From an uncultured Alphaproteobacteria bacterium (GTDB taxonomy: Bacteria > Pseudomonadota > Alphaproteobacteria > Methylaequorales > Methylaequoraceae): a stretch of 58,443 bases of DNA. The notes below the pieces were generated by a model. It worked only from the letters and a program-made list of their open reading frames with translations. It was not told the origin of the DNA and did no database searches. Each line of letters begins with the position of its first letter. Position 1 is the stretch's first letter. A program made the translations under genes and the position numbers. Below are positions 41,790-52,557 of the stretch, one piece after another. The DNA lies in the NCBI GenBank assembly GCA_902530985.1, contig CACACI010000006.1, positions 1-58,443 on the forward strand, written 5' to 3'.

Positions 41790-42689
41790 TTATTTATCTT
41801 TTAATGAGCTATTAACCATCCAACCTCCTAATACTATTAGAATTAGACCATAGACCATATTGTGTGACAATTTCTCATTTAAGAATAGGAATGCCCATAA
41901 TGATCCAAAGCAAGGAATTAAATAATTACTTTGACTTGCAAACACTGCATTCTTAATTTTTATTAAGTAAAAAAAAACTAAAACTGCTAATCCAGTACAA
42001 ACAACACCCAATACGGTTGCGGATATCAAACTTAGCAGAGTAATATTTTTTAAGATTTCAAATGCCATATAATCTGAAAAACAAACATCTAAAATCATTA
42101 CAGGAAATGCTATAACCGTGGCAAGTATAGTCGAGAAAGTTGCAATTTCTAACGGCGAGTTATTTTCAATTTTTTTAACAAAAGTTGCTGAAAGAGCATA
42201 AAAAAAAGCTGACAAGACGATTAAAAATGAAAAATTCATTTTTAGTGATCCAATTACAACTTTTGATAGACCAATAAAAATAATCATTCCTAAAAATCCT
42301 ATTAAAATTCCAGATAAACCAAAAACACCCCCTCTTTGATCTTTAAATAAAAAAAAAGAAAGAAGAAAAGTGAAGAGCGGCATTGTGCCTATCAAAGTTG
42401 AAGCAACAATACTATCAACATAGATTTCACTCAGACTAATTAAATTGAATGGTAGAACATTCCCAAAAATAGCTATACCAAAAAAAAGATACTTATTAGT
42501 AAAGATCATTTTATTTATTTTGTTTTTTCCACAAAAAAAAAGAAGAAATATTGAAGCTATTAATAACCTATAAAAGGTTAAAAAACTTGGTGGTATTGAA
42601 TCTATACTCAATTTAATAAATAAAAAAGAACTTCCCCAAATAGCTGAAAGAAAAATTAAGCCTAAAAAACTTGTTAATGTTTTATTCAA
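41790..42689 (-). CDS. DMT-superfamily (EamA) transporter
   Basis: About 10 TM segments; FLSAIWGSSFLFIKLSIDSIPPSFLTFYRLL. Confidence 0.85.
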   Translation of the reverse strand: MNKTLTSFLGLIFLSAIWGSSFLFIKLSIDSIPPSFLTFYRLLIASIFLLFFCGKNKINKMIFTNKYLFFGIAIFGNVLPFNLISLSEIYVDSIVASTLIGTMPLFTFLLSFFLFKDQRGGVFGLSGILIGFLGMIIFIGLSKVVIGSLKMNFSFLIVLSAFFYALSATFVKKIENNSPLEIATFSTILATVIAFPVMILDVCFSDYMAFEILKNITLLSLISATVLGVVCTGLAVLVFFYLIKIKNAVFASQSNYLIPCFGSLWAFLFLNEKLSHNMVYGLILIVLGGWMVNSSLKDK

Positions 42690-42706
42690 TTTTTAAAGAT
42701 CTGGTT

Positions 42707-43171
42707 TTAAGATTTTCTTGAAAGTTCTAATGCATTTTCAATTTGGGATCTAAGTTTTTTTTTATCATTGTAATTTAAAAAAGAACCTAATAACACAACT
42801 TTTTCTTTTGACTTAACAATCAAGTTATATTGGTGTCTTGAATGATTCACTATTTCTAACTTTGTCCAATATGAATCTAGGCTCCATATTTGTTTTTTCC
42901 CGGAGGGAAAGTTTCTGGTTATTAATAAGTTTTCTTTAATAATTTTTATAGTTTCAAAAATTTCACCAGATTTATAATTAATTCTGAATGCATAATAAAG
43001 TAAGAAAACGTCAAGGCCAAGAAATCCAAATACTGGCCAGGCACCAATGTGCCAAAAAAAAACTCCAACAGAAAAAAAAATAAATGAAACAATGAACATC
43101 AAACTTTTGAAACCTTTTTTTGATAAACTTCTGTATGGCAATACAGTTATATCCAGAAAAATTTTATTCAT
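42707..43171 (-). CDS. DUF2244-type membrane protein
   Basis: LDITVLPYRSLSKKGFKSLMFIVSFIFFSVGVFFWHIGAWPVFGFLGLDVFLLYYAFRINY. Confidence 0.75.
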   Translation of the reverse strand: MNKIFLDITVLPYRSLSKKGFKSLMFIVSFIFFSVGVFFWHIGAWPVFGFLGLDVFLLYYAFRINYKSGEIFETIKIIKENLLITRNFPSGKKQIWSLDSYWTKLEIVNHSRHQYNLIVKSKEKVVLLGSFLNYNDKKKLRSQIENALELSRKS

Positions 43172-43287
43172 TCAATATATATATAAAGTTAATTTAGCTT
43201 TATTAAAGAAATAATTTATGTCAAATAGATTTATAAAACAGAAAAGTTTATATTGAAAAATCGATATTTTTGTAAAGGACATTTTTA

Positions 43288-44262
43288 ATGAATAAAAAAA
43301 TTTTGGGAATGGGCAATGCTGTATTGGATATTGTAACATCAGTTACGGATGATTATTTAAAATCAAAAAAATTATCAAAGGGATCTATGGTACTAGTTGA
43401 CCAAAAAATATCTGACCAGATTTTAAATGAAATAAAACCAATTAAAAAAGATTCAGGCGGTTCAGTTGCTAATACAATTGTTGGCATTTCACTTTTAGGT
43501 AATAGTTCTTATTTTTGTGGAAAGGTAAAAAATGACAAACTTGGTGATGACTTTGTATCTGATATGAAAGAAACAGAAACAATTTTTTTATGCAATCAGT
43601 CATTAGATGGATTACCAACAGCCAGATGTATTGTTTTTGTAACGCCAGATGGGGAAAGGTCAATGCAAACGTTTCTTGGTGCTAGCACAACCTTAAGTGA
43701 GCATGACGTTCAGGAATCTTTTTTTTCAGAAATAGACTATTTATTAATTGAAGGATATCTTTGGAGTTCAGAAATTGCGCGGAAATCAATTGAAAAAGCA
43801 GTAGCTATATCATTGAAAAAAGGAATTAAAATAGTTTTCTCTCTTTCGGATTCAAATTTAGTTAAGATGTATAGAAAAGATTTTAAGGTTTTTATTAAAT
43901 CTAATGTAAATATTCTGATAGGCAATGAAGATGAGTTCGAAGTGCTTTTTAGTGATGAAGAAGATGAAAGGCCTCAGAAGCTTTTAAATACTGAAATAAT
44001 AGTTAAAACTAAGGGAAAAGATGGTGCAGAAATTTATCACGATGATGGTAAAAAAGAACATGTTAATGCGGTTAAAGTTGAATCTGTAAAAGATACTACT
44101 GGAGCAGGAGATATGTTTGCAGCTGGATTTTTATTTAAGATTTTAAAAGGTGAGAGTCCTATTGAAGCTGCAAAATTTGGATGTAAGTCTGCATCGTTGA
44201 TAATCCAACAATTTGGGGCGAGACCAAGTCTTAAAATATTAAAAAATATTTTTGGAGAATAA
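43288..44262 (+). CDS. PfkB-family carbohydrate/adenosine kinase
   Basis: GGSVANTIVGIS, FVTPDGERSMQTFLGAS, DTTGAGDMFAAGFLF. Confidence 0.9.
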   Translation: MNKKILGMGNAVLDIVTSVTDDYLKSKKLSKGSMVLVDQKISDQILNEIKPIKKDSGGSVANTIVGISLLGNSSYFCGKVKNDKLGDDFVSDMKETETIFLCNQSLDGLPTARCIVFVTPDGERSMQTFLGASTTLSEHDVQESFFSEIDYLLIEGYLWSSEIARKSIEKAVAISLKKGIKIVFSLSDSNLVKMYRKDFKVFIKSNVNILIGNEDEFEVLFSDEEDERPQKLLNTEIIVKTKGKDGAEIYHDDGKKEHVNAVKVESVKDTTGAGDMFAAGFLFKILKGESPIEAAKFGCKSASLIIQQFGARPSLKILKNIFGE

Positions 44263-44273
44263 AGTTTTTTTAT

Positions 44274-44501
44274 TTAGTTGAAGAAAAAATTAAGAATACC
44301 AAAAATAAAAATAGGAATTTGAAATCCAAAATTTGTTAAAATTGCTTTGTCTTTTGATAGAAAACCTGAGATTGTCCAAAAAACAACACCTGCTCCATGG
44401 AGAAAAATATTTAAAGGATAAAAATTTAAATTAGTTAAAAGTATGCCTGAAAGAACAAGTGCAGTTCCAATCCATTTAAACTTCTCTGTAATCATTGACA
44501 T
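44274..44501 (-). CDS. Small membrane protein of unknown function
   Basis: 75 aa, TM-like WIGTALVLSGILLTNLN and FLHGAGVVFWTISGFL. Confidence 0.6.
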   Translation of the reverse strand: MSMITEKFKWIGTALVLSGILLTNLNFYPLNIFLHGAGVVFWTISGFLSKDKAILTNFGFQIPIFIFGILNFFFN

Positions 44502-44574
44502 GAAATTATATTGTACTATTTAAATTGAACAATAAAAATAAAGATTATTAAACTTATTTTCATTAATTAAAAAG

Positions 44575-46455
44575 TTAATTTACGATGTCCTTTATTAGTC
44601 TTATTACAAGATTGGTAGGTATAGAATTTATATCTTTTGATTTAAGACTTTCTTGAGATGAAATTGATGTATTCATTGGATTTCCTATAGGTGAAAATTT
44701 CTCCGAATTTGTTGGGCCAAAAATTGAAACAACAGGAATGCCAGCTGAAGCCATCAGATGCCCACATCCCGTGTCATTACTTATTCCTGCTTTTAAAGTT
44801 TTTGCCATTTTAATAGTTTGCATTGGGTCTATAGATTTAAATAAAATGATTCTTTGGCCGAACGCCCTATTCAGATTTCTCTCTAAGTCTTTTTCTTTGG
44901 GACCTAGAATAAAAACTGGTTTTAGTTTCTTTCTTATTAAATATTCAGCTACTTCGATGAAATTTTCAATCATCCATTTTTTCCAAATTACTGAAGCTCC
45001 AGGACAGATACCAACCCTGTTAGAATTTTTATTATCTAAGATATTTAAAAACTTTATTTTTCGAGGACTAAATATTTCTACTAAACTTACAAGATGTTTA
45101 CTAAGGTTTTTTATTTTTTTTTTTCTTGGGACTAGATCTGAAAAAATATAATTTGCACATGGAGAGATAAAAATCTTGGTTTTAATTCTTTTTAAAAGTA
45201 ATGTAGTTAAAACTCTTTTTTGGGTATCGATTACAATATCATATTCATCTAAAGGTGGTTTTTTTAAAAAATCTAAAATGCTTGATCCATAATTATAATC
45301 ATCAAGTGTTTTATATATTAATTTCTCTGATAACTGTTTTAAGGAATTTTTATAAGCTGATTTACCTTTACCTGCAAACCAAGTGATTTTAGCATTAGGA
45401 AAAACTTCTTTAATTGATTTTAGCATTGGCAATTTAATTAACGCATCACCTAAAAGATCTAACCCTACGTAGATTAAAACTTTTTTATCCGCAATATCTT
45501 TGCAGGAAATTTTCCTAATTGTTATGTCATCGATCCATGTTCTGTAAACATAGTATCTGACCAAAGAGGCTTTTAATTTGTAATTTATTTTACTCATCAA
45601 ATATATGATAAAAAACCAGCTAAAAAAAGAATATTTATTAGCTCTCCTCCTCCAGGACCAACAACGCGCAATTATTTTTTTAAGCGCATTTCTTCTCAAA
45701 TAATCGTGTAGTTCTTTTGCAGTATCAATATAGTTTAATGTTGCTAATGATAGGTCGTAAAGAGTTTGACTACTGTTACTCATTATTCTATTTTCTATTT
45801 GAGCTGGCCCTACACATATTGTTTTTTTTGACTCACCGATAATGAATTGTTTAGCATTTTTAAATTTAAGATGATTTCCAGCAATACGTAAAGGTATTGA
45901 AAAATCTTGAACGAATACTGCTTCATCGCAACCACCCACTTCTTTTAAGACGTTAGTTCTTACCATTAGATTACTAGAGCCACCCCAACCAGAAATTATA
46001 AATCTTTTTAACGGATTAACCATTATTGATGATGGTGGTTTGTTTTTTTTGAATTTGAATTTATCAGGATTATTTGACCACTCCCAATATCCATAAAGAA
46101 GATCTAAGTTTTTTAGCTCCATCTGATGCTTCATATAATCTAAACTATCTGGAGAAATTATATCATCCCCATCTAATAATTTTAAAAATGAATATTTTAC
46201 ATGCTTTAGTGCATTGTTAATTGCAATACTTGGTCCTGAGTTTTTTTGAGTGAAAACAAGCGAATCAATTTTTTTTAATTTTTTCAATAAATTTTTGGCA
46301 ATCATAAATGAATTATCTGAAGAACCATCATCGACAACAATTATTTGGAAATTTCTTGTTGTGAATTGTTCAATAGCAGAATTAAGGGTTTGAGTTATGA
46401 AATCTTCTTTATTAAAAAGAGTGACAACAACAGAGATACCATTTTTAAATTTCAT
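44575..46455 (-). CDS. Bifunctional glycosyltransferase: GT2 N-terminal, GT9 (heptosyltransferase-like) C-terminal
   Basis: GT2: SVVVTLFNKEDFITQTLNSAIEQ...IIVVDDGSSDNS...KLLDGDDIISPDSL; GT9: VLIYVGLDLLGDALIKLPMLKSI...VGICPGASVIWKKW...GISNDTGCGHLMASAGIPVVSIFGPTN. Confidence 0.85.
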   Translation of the reverse strand: MKFKNGISVVVTLFNKEDFITQTLNSAIEQFTTRNFQIIVVDDGSSDNSFMIAKNLLKKLKKIDSLVFTQKNSGPSIAINNALKHVKYSFLKLLDGDDIISPDSLDYMKHQMELKNLDLLYGYWEWSNNPDKFKFKKNKPPSSIMVNPLKRFIISGWGGSSNLMVRTNVLKEVGGCDEAVFVQDFSIPLRIAGNHLKFKNAKQFIIGESKKTICVGPAQIENRIMSNSSQTLYDLSLATLNYIDTAKELHDYLRRNALKKIIARCWSWRRRANKYSFFSWFFIIYLMSKINYKLKASLVRYYVYRTWIDDITIRKISCKDIADKKVLIYVGLDLLGDALIKLPMLKSIKEVFPNAKITWFAGKGKSAYKNSLKQLSEKLIYKTLDDYNYGSSILDFLKKPPLDEYDIVIDTQKRVLTTLLLKRIKTKIFISPCANYIFSDLVPRKKKIKNLSKHLVSLVEIFSPRKIKFLNILDNKNSNRVGICPGASVIWKKWMIENFIEVAEYLIRKKLKPVFILGPKEKDLERNLNRAFGQRIILFKSIDPMQTIKMAKTLKAGISNDTGCGHLMASAGIPVVSIFGPTNSEKFSPIGNPMNTSISSQESLKSKDINSIPTNLVIRLIKDIVN

Positions 46456-46497
46456 AATAGGAATTGGAGTATTAGTAAAAAAATCTTACATCAAATT

Positions 46498-47187
46498 TTA
46501 TTCATGATCAATGGAATATCCCATAGAACGTATTGTCCTAAGATAGTTTTTCGTATTTTTAATGTTAAGCGCTTTTCTAAGTCTTCGTATGTGAGTATCA
46601 ACTGTTCGTGATTCAACATAAATGCCATGTCCCCAGACAGAATCAAGAAGTTGTTCTCTGCTATAAACTCTTCCTGGGTTTTCTATAAAGTGTTTTAGAA
46701 GTTTATATTCTGTTGGGCCAAGATGAACTCTAGCTTCGCCTCTATACACCTTGTGCTGATTTGTTAGTATTTTAATATCTTCAAATTCTAATACTTGATC
46801 TTGACTAGAAGAGGACCTTCTTAAAAGTGCCTTTATTCTTGCAATAAGTTCTGCTGGACTAAATGGTTTTGTTATGTAGTCATCCGCACCACAATCCAAA
46901 CCTCTTACTCTATCTTCCTCCTCTTCTTTGGCAGTTAGAATTATAATTGGTAAACTACTAGTCTCTGGTTTTCTTCGTACAATCTTGCAAAGTTCTAAAC
47001 CACTAGGTTCTGGAATCATCCAGTCAAAAATGGCCAATGATGGAGTTTCTTCTTTCATTAATAATAGAGCATCTTCACCATTAGTTGCCGAACTAACTTG
47101 AAAGCCATTTTTTTCAATATTGTAAGTAATCATTGGTAATAATGATTTATCGTCCTCTACTACAAGAATTGTTTTTTTTGTTTCCAT
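46498..47187 (-). CDS. phoB: Phosphate regulon response regulator PhoB
   Basis: Receiver ILVVEDDKSLLPMITYNIEKNGF, FDWMIPEPSGLELC, ITKPFSPAEL; OmpR wHTH; clusters with phoU/pst. Confidence 0.95.
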   Translation of the reverse strand: METKKTILVVEDDKSLLPMITYNIEKNGFQVSSATNGEDALLLMKEETPSLAIFDWMIPEPSGLELCKIVRRKPETSSLPIIILTAKEEEEDRVRGLDCGADDYITKPFSPAELIARIKALLRRSSSSQDQVLEFEDIKILTNQHKVYRGEARVHLGPTEYKLLKHFIENPGRVYSREQLLDSVWGHGIYVESRTVDTHIRRLRKALNIKNTKNYLRTIRSMGYSIDHE

Positions 47188-47841
47188 TTATTTAAGAGTT
47201 CCCTGAAGATTATAAATAACTTCCTTAGATATTACTTTTGCCAGGTCTCCAATTCTTTCTAATTCTTTTGCAATGAATAACATTTGTGTACAAAAACCAA
47301 TTATATCTCTATCTTCCATCATCAAATGTAAGTGTTCTCTAAAACAGGTCTCATATACCGAGTTTATTGTAATATCCTCAGTGGGAACAGATTGTGCAAT
47401 TTCTTTTGACTCTTGATCATAAGCACTAAGAGCTGTGGAAAAATTTTTCAAAACTAAAAGGCCCAGTTGGTGAATTGAGTCAGTGCTGTAGCTATCAGGA
47501 GCTTTTTTTACTGATAATATTCTTCCAGCTACGTTTGATGCATGGTCTCCTATGCGCTCAAGAATACTTGATATTTTCAGAGAAATAATAATCTGCCTAA
47601 GATCATCTGCAAGAGGTTGTCTTTTTGACAACGTAATGGTCGCAAATCCTCTTATTTTTTTTTCTAAAGCATCAATGCCTTTATCATTTTCTATAACTTC
47701 TTTAGCTTTTGAAATATTGATTATTTTTATCAAGTCAACTGCTTGGAAGATTTGTTTTTCAACATTCAAACCCATTTTTGTTAAGTTGCTTTTTAGAGAA
47801 TTTAAATCTTCATCATATGTTGTTACAATATGTTCTTTCAT
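47188..47841 (-). CDS. phoU: Phosphate regulon regulator PhoU
   Basis: Two PhoU helical repeats (IGDHASNVAGRI; ELERIGDLAKVISKEV); pst operon. Confidence 0.95.
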   Translation of the reverse strand: MKEHIVTTYDEDLNSLKSNLTKMGLNVEKQIFQAVDLIKIINISKAKEVIENDKGIDALEKKIRGFATITLSKRQPLADDLRQIIISLKISSILERIGDHASNVAGRILSVKKAPDSYSTDSIHQLGLLVLKNFSTALSAYDQESKEIAQSVPTEDITINSVYETCFREHLHLMMEDRDIIGFCTQMLFIAKELERIGDLAKVISKEVIYNLQGTLK

Positions 47842-47844
47842 TTT

Positions 47845-48609
47845 TTAACCTATTTTTCCTGTTATATAATCTTGAGTTTTTTTTTGGCTTGGTGTTGAAA
47901 AAATTTGATCTGTGCGCCCTACCTCGATTAAATTACCCATATGAAAAAAAGCAGTCTGCTGCGAAACTCTCGCAGCTTGTTGCATAGAGTGCGTTACTAT
48001 TACGATAGTAAAGTTTTTAGCTAACTCGTCGATTAGCTCCTCAATAACGGCGGTTGCAATTGGATCTAAGGCTGAGCAAGGTTCATCCATTAAAATAATC
48101 TGGGGGCTTATTGCTATTGTCCTTGCAATACAAAGTCTTTGTTGCTGCCCTCCTGATAAAGAGGTTCCGGGTTCATGAATTCTGTCTTTTATTTCTTGGA
48201 ATAATCCTGCTTTGACAAGACTCTGAGTTACTAGTTCATCGAGCTCATCATCACTCTTAGCAAGCCCATGAATTCTTGGACCGTAGGCAACATTTTCAAA
48301 AATTGATTTTGGAAATGGATTGGGTTTTTGAAAAACCATACCAACTTTTGCTCTCAGAAGGACAGGGTCAATTTCTTTCGAATAGATGTCTTCATTATCA
48401 ATTATGATCTTTCCCTCAATTCTACAAATATCTATTGTGTCGTTCATTCTATTCAAGCATCTTATGAAAGTTGATTTTCCGCAACCACTTGGACCAATCA
48501 GAGAAGTAACTTTTTTCTCTGGTATTTCTAAGTTTATGTTTTCCAAAGCTTTTTTATCGCCATAAAAAACATTTACCTTTTTTGTTGATATTTTTATCTT
48601 TTCTGCCAC
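47845..48609 (-). CDS. pstB: Phosphate ABC transporter ATP-binding protein
   Basis: [54 protein letters not shown]. Confidence 0.97.
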   Translation of the reverse strand: MAEKIKISTKKVNVFYGDKKALENINLEIPEKKVTSLIGPSGCGKSTFIRCLNRMNDTIDICRIEGKIIIDNEDIYSKEIDPVLLRAKVGMVFQKPNPFPKSIFENVAYGPRIHGLAKSDDELDELVTQSLVKAGLFQEIKDRIHEPGTSLSGGQQQRLCIARTIAISPQIILMDEPCSALDPIATAVIEELIDELAKNFTIVIVTHSMQQAARVSQQTAFFHMGNLIEVGRTDQIFSTPSQKKTQDYITGKIG

Positions 48610-48618
48610 AGATATATA

Positions 48619-49920
48619 TTACCATTTTTTTTCAAATTTTTGTCGAATAAAAACAGCAAGTCCGTTCATGAGAATTAAAAAAACTAATAAAACAATTACA
48701 CCTGCTGCCGTTAACTCCACAAAACCTCTTGCCGCAGTGCTTTTCCAAAGATAGATTTGAACTGGAAGAGCCGTTGAGGAATCAAGGAACGTAGTTGGAA
48801 CATCCACAATGAAAGCTACCATTCCAATCATTAATAGAGGAGCAGACTCACCTAAAGCTCTTGACATTCCAATTATTGTACCTGTCATTATCCCAGGAAT
48901 AGCAAGGGGTAAAACATGATCAACAACACTTTGAAATCGTGTAGCTCCCAACCCAATAGCTGCTTCTCTAATAGAAGGCGGAACGCTTTTTAACGATGAG
49001 CGTGTTGCAATTATTATGGTTGGTAAAGTCATTAATGCCAAAACCATCCCTCCTACAATAGGGGCTGAACGCGGCAAATGCATAATATTTAGAAAAATAG
49101 CTAAACCGAGAAGTCCATATATTATCGATGGAACAGCAGCGAGATTATTAATATTAACTTCTAAAAATTCTGTAAATTTATTTTTAGGTGCAAGTTCTTC
49201 AAGAAAAACACCAGCGGCTACAGCAACAGGAAACGATAACACCAATGTGATCAAAAGTGTTAAAAAAGATCCAACTAGCGACCCCCAAATTCCAGCTTGT
49301 TCAGGTTCAGTAGAATCAGCTTTAGTAAAAAAATTTTTATTAAGTTCTTTTTTAAGTTCTTTATTTAATCTTATTTGATTTAACCATCCTAATTGCTTAT
49401 CAGAGATTAATCTGTCTTCTTCGTCTAAATCTTCCATCTCAGGATTTTTAACAATTACGTCAATCTTTGATGATGCAAGAAGCCACATATTTTTATATTT
49501 TCCAATATAATCTTTGTTTTTGACTACAAACCCACTTAAATAATCAGCTTCAGAGCTTGATATGAAGCTTGATAATTCTTTTGAATCATTTTTATTTAAA
49601 TTTTCAGGAAATTTCTTCTTTAGTGATTCTGTTATAATCTTATTAAAATTTGCATATCTGATATCTTCATCATTTCTCTGATTTTGTGGATCAATAATCT
49701 CAGAATCGAAAAAAATATTTACTTTTATAAATGTTGTGAAAAAAGCTTTTTGACCTTGAGATATTACCGAATATAGAATTGTTATTAAGAAAAGAAAAGC
49801 TATCAAAATTCCAAGAAAGCCGTAAAACTTAAACAATCGCTCACTCCTTTTCCTTCCAACAAGTGATAACTCGACTCTATCTAAATTATTAGTCATACTT
49901 TTCCCTATATTTTTGAACAA
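48619..49920 (-). CDS. pstA: Phosphate ABC transporter permease PstA (extended N-terminus)
   Basis: GIWGSLVGSFLTLLITLVLSFPVAVAAGVFLEE, AAIGLGATRFQSVVDHVLPLAIPGIMTG. Confidence 0.95.
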   Translation of the reverse strand: MFKNIGKSMTNNLDRVELSLVGRKRSERLFKFYGFLGILIAFLFLITILYSVISQGQKAFFTTFIKVNIFFDSEIIDPQNQRNDEDIRYANFNKIITESLKKKFPENLNKNDSKELSSFISSSEADYLSGFVVKNKDYIGKYKNMWLLASSKIDVIVKNPEMEDLDEEDRLISDKQLGWLNQIRLNKELKKELNKNFFTKADSTEPEQAGIWGSLVGSFLTLLITLVLSFPVAVAAGVFLEELAPKNKFTEFLEVNINNLAAVPSIIYGLLGLAIFLNIMHLPRSAPIVGGMVLALMTLPTIIIATRSSLKSVPPSIREAAIGLGATRFQSVVDHVLPLAIPGIMTGTIIGMSRALGESAPLLMIGMVAFIVDVPTTFLDSSTALPVQIYLWKSTAARGFVELTAAGVIVLLVFLILMNGLAVFIRQKFEKKW

Positions 49921-51274
49921 TCCTTAATGCGATAATATTTAAAAATAATGTAGCAAAAAAAAGTGTTATTCCTAAAGCAAATGCTGCTAGAGTTTTTGCA
50001 CTATCAAATTCTTGATCACCAACTAACAATGTTACAATCTGAACAGTAACTGTCGTTACAGATTCAAAAGGATTAAGTGTAAGATTTGCAGCAATTCCAG
50101 CAGCCATTACAACAATCATTGTTTCACCTATAGCCCTTGATATTGCCAATAAAACTGCACCCATTATTCCAGGAAGTGCAGCTGGAAGAATAATTTTTTT
50201 TACAGTTTCAGATTTTGTTGCACCCATGGCATAAGATCCATCTCTAAGATTTTGAGGTACAGCTCTTATCACATCATCTGAAAGTGATGATATGAAAGGT
50301 ATAATCATAATTCCCATGACACCGCCAGCTGCAAGAGCACTTTCTGAAGCAATAGTAAATCCAAATTCTCCAACAAAATTCTTTAAAAAGGGGCCAACAG
50401 TTATTGCTGCAAAAAATCCGTAAACTACAGTTGGCACACCTGCTAAAATTTCAAGGATTGGTTTAAACGTTGACCGCACAGAAGGTTTAGCGTATTCGGC
50501 TAAATAAATAGCCGAAAAGAGACCAATTGGAATAGCAACAAACATTGCAACAAATGTTATTAAAAGTGTCCCAGAAAAAATTGGAATTGCACCAAAAGCC
50601 CCATCGCTGGCTACTTGCCCCTCTCTAATAGCAGTTTGCGGACTCCAGTTAAATCCAAAAAGAAAATCAAAAAAATTTACCTTTTCAAAAAATCTCAACG
50701 CTTCAAAAATTAGCGAAAGAATAATCCCTATTGTTGCGATTATCGCAATTGTAGAACACAAGATTAACAAATTAATATTTGTTTTTTCAACTGCCTGCCT
50801 TGCCTTGAATAAAAATGAGATTTTATTTATTGAAAAAATACTTACAGTTAAACCAACGAAAAGAATTATTGAATACGCAATCGAATCACTCAGTTTGTCG
50901 ATTTTATTATAATATAAAGCATTCTCGATGATAATAGGGTTTGTTCCTGGAAAAATATTAGATATGTCAGTAGCCTTAATAATATCAATTAGCATATTAG
51001 GTGTTCCACCGAACTCATCTATTAGAGCTTTTGGAATGTTTTGAATTAAAATATAGTCTAGGATGTGAGGCTTTGAGAACACCCAGACAATCAAAAAAAG
51101 TAACACTGAGATTACCAACCACAAAAATGCGTTGGTACCATAATATGAAGGTAATGATGGAAGTTTTGGTCCCTCTTTAATATTAGAGTTTAATTTAAGA
51201 GCTTTATTAGTTCCGTACCATTGGGTTGTTAAACCCAGGAATACTATAATAAAAAAGAAAGACCAAAACCCCAT
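49889..51274 (-). CDS. pstC: Phosphate ABC transporter permease PstC (extended N-terminus)
   Basis: FSGTLLITFVAMFVAIPIGLFSAIYLAEYA, SYAMGATKSETVKKIILPAALPGIMG. Confidence 0.95.
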   Translation of the reverse strand: MGFWSFFFIIVFLGLTTQWYGTNKALKLNSNIKEGPKLPSLPSYYGTNAFLWLVISVLLFLIVWVFSKPHILDYILIQNIPKALIDEFGGTPNMLIDIIKATDISNIFPGTNPIIIENALYYNKIDKLSDSIAYSIILFVGLTVSIFSINKISFLFKARQAVEKTNINLLILCSTIAIIATIGIILSLIFEALRFFEKVNFFDFLFGFNWSPQTAIREGQVASDGAFGAIPIFSGTLLITFVAMFVAIPIGLFSAIYLAEYAKPSVRSTFKPILEILAGVPTVVYGFFAAITVGPFLKNFVGEFGFTIASESALAAGGVMGIMIIPFISSLSDDVIRAVPQNLRDGSYAMGATKSETVKKIILPAALPGIMGAVLLAISRAIGETMIVVMAAGIAANLTLNPFESVTTVTVQIVTLLVGDQEFDSAKTLAAFALGITLFFATLFLNIIALRIVQKYREKYD

Positions 51275-51288
51275 AAAAATTGCTATGT

Positions 51289-52338
51289 TTATTTTTTCAA
51301 CAATTTTTCATCAAATTTCGCAAGGGTTTTACCATCTTTCTCAAACTTTGCTCTTTCACTTTTTGGAAGTGGAATTAACCCTTTTGAAACAAGATATCCT
51401 TCATTCCCAATAGACTTTGATGATGTAAACTCTCTTACATATTGTTTGACTCCAGGTATAACAGATGCATGAGCATTTTTCACATAGAAGAACAATGATC
51501 TAGAAACTGGGTATTCTCCTGATGAAATAGCTTCAAATTCAGGAAAAACATTGTCAACTTTTGAAGCTTTGACTTTGTCTTTATTCTGATCGAGAAAAGA
51601 ATATCCAAATACACCTAAAGCGTCAGGGTTAGCTACCAATTTTTCTATAATTAGATTATCATTTTCACCTGCTTCAACATATAATCCATCTTCTCTTAGT
51701 GCTCTACACTGAGATTTATATAATTTTTTGTCCTTTTTTTTAAGAGCACTTCTACCTGGAAAAGTTTTGCATCCTTTTTCAATAGCAAGTTCATTAAAAG
51801 CGTCCCTAGTCCCAGAAGTAGGCGGAGGACCAATTACAACAATTGGTTTTGCTGGGAGTTTTGGATTAATTTCATTCCACATTTTGTAGGGATTTGCTTT
51901 AACTTCGCCCCCCTCAGCATCAGCTGGAATTTCTTTGGCGAGAGCAAGATAAAGATCTCTTAATGTCAAATCAAAGGTTGGGCCAGATTTAGCATTAGCG
52001 ATTGCAATTCCATCATATCCGATTTTTATTTCCGTAATATCTTTAACACCATTTTTCTCGCAGTTTTTTACTTCTTTCATTTTTATTCTTCGTGAAGCAT
52101 TGGTTATGTCTGGGTGTTGGGTTCCTAATCCCTTACAAAAAAGCTTCAGCCCCCCACCAGAACCGGTTGATTCTATAACGGGTGTTTTGAAGCCACTCGT
52201 TTTACCAAATCTCTCTGCAACAACGGTTGCAAATGGATAAACGGTCGAAGAACCAACAATTTGTATTTGATCACGAGCTTCAGATTGATTGCTCAACATT
52301 AAAGCAAGAGCAGTAAAGGTTATAATTTTTTTTTTCAT
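51289..52338 (-). CDS. pstS: Phosphate-binding periplasmic protein PstS
   Basis: IQIVGSSTVYPFATVVAERFG, ESTGSGGGLKLFCKG, ITNASRRI, GPPPTSGTRDAF. Confidence 0.95.
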   Translation of the reverse strand: MKKKIITFTALALMLSNQSEARDQIQIVGSSTVYPFATVVAERFGKTSGFKTPVIESTGSGGGLKLFCKGLGTQHPDITNASRRIKMKEVKNCEKNGVKDITEIKIGYDGIAIANAKSGPTFDLTLRDLYLALAKEIPADAEGGEVKANPYKMWNEINPKLPAKPIVVIGPPPTSGTRDAFNELAIEKGCKTFPGRSALKKKDKKLYKSQCRALREDGLYVEAGENDNLIIEKLVANPDALGVFGYSFLDQNKDKVKASKVDNVFPEFEAISSGEYPVSRSLFFYVKNAHASVIPGVKQYVREFTSSKSIGNEGYLVSKGLIPLPKSERAKFEKDGKTLAKFDEKLLKK

Positions 52339-52399
52339 TTAGTCCTCTCTTGTTATAAATGGTTAAAGCTAATAAATACTTCTTGAAAAATGAGAAATT

Positions 52400-52428
52400 A
52401 TTACAGAATTGTTACATTAATATGACAA
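52400..52428 (-). promoter_or_regulatory. Candidate Pho box upstream of pstS
   Basis: Three 7-mers in an 11-bp period: ATTACAG-N4-GTTACAT-N4-ATGACAA (reverse orientation of CTGTCAT-type repeats), 62 bp upstream of the pstS start. Confidence 0.7.
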
Positions 52429-52557
52429 TGCAGGTTTTTTTTAAAAATTAAAAGATGAAAATTAGTCTTAGCGTTGTAAAATCAACAAATAGAAGTAAGT
52501 TAGCTAATAAGATCTAGAGCTATAAAATGAAAGTAAACGAATTTTAAGGAGAGATTA

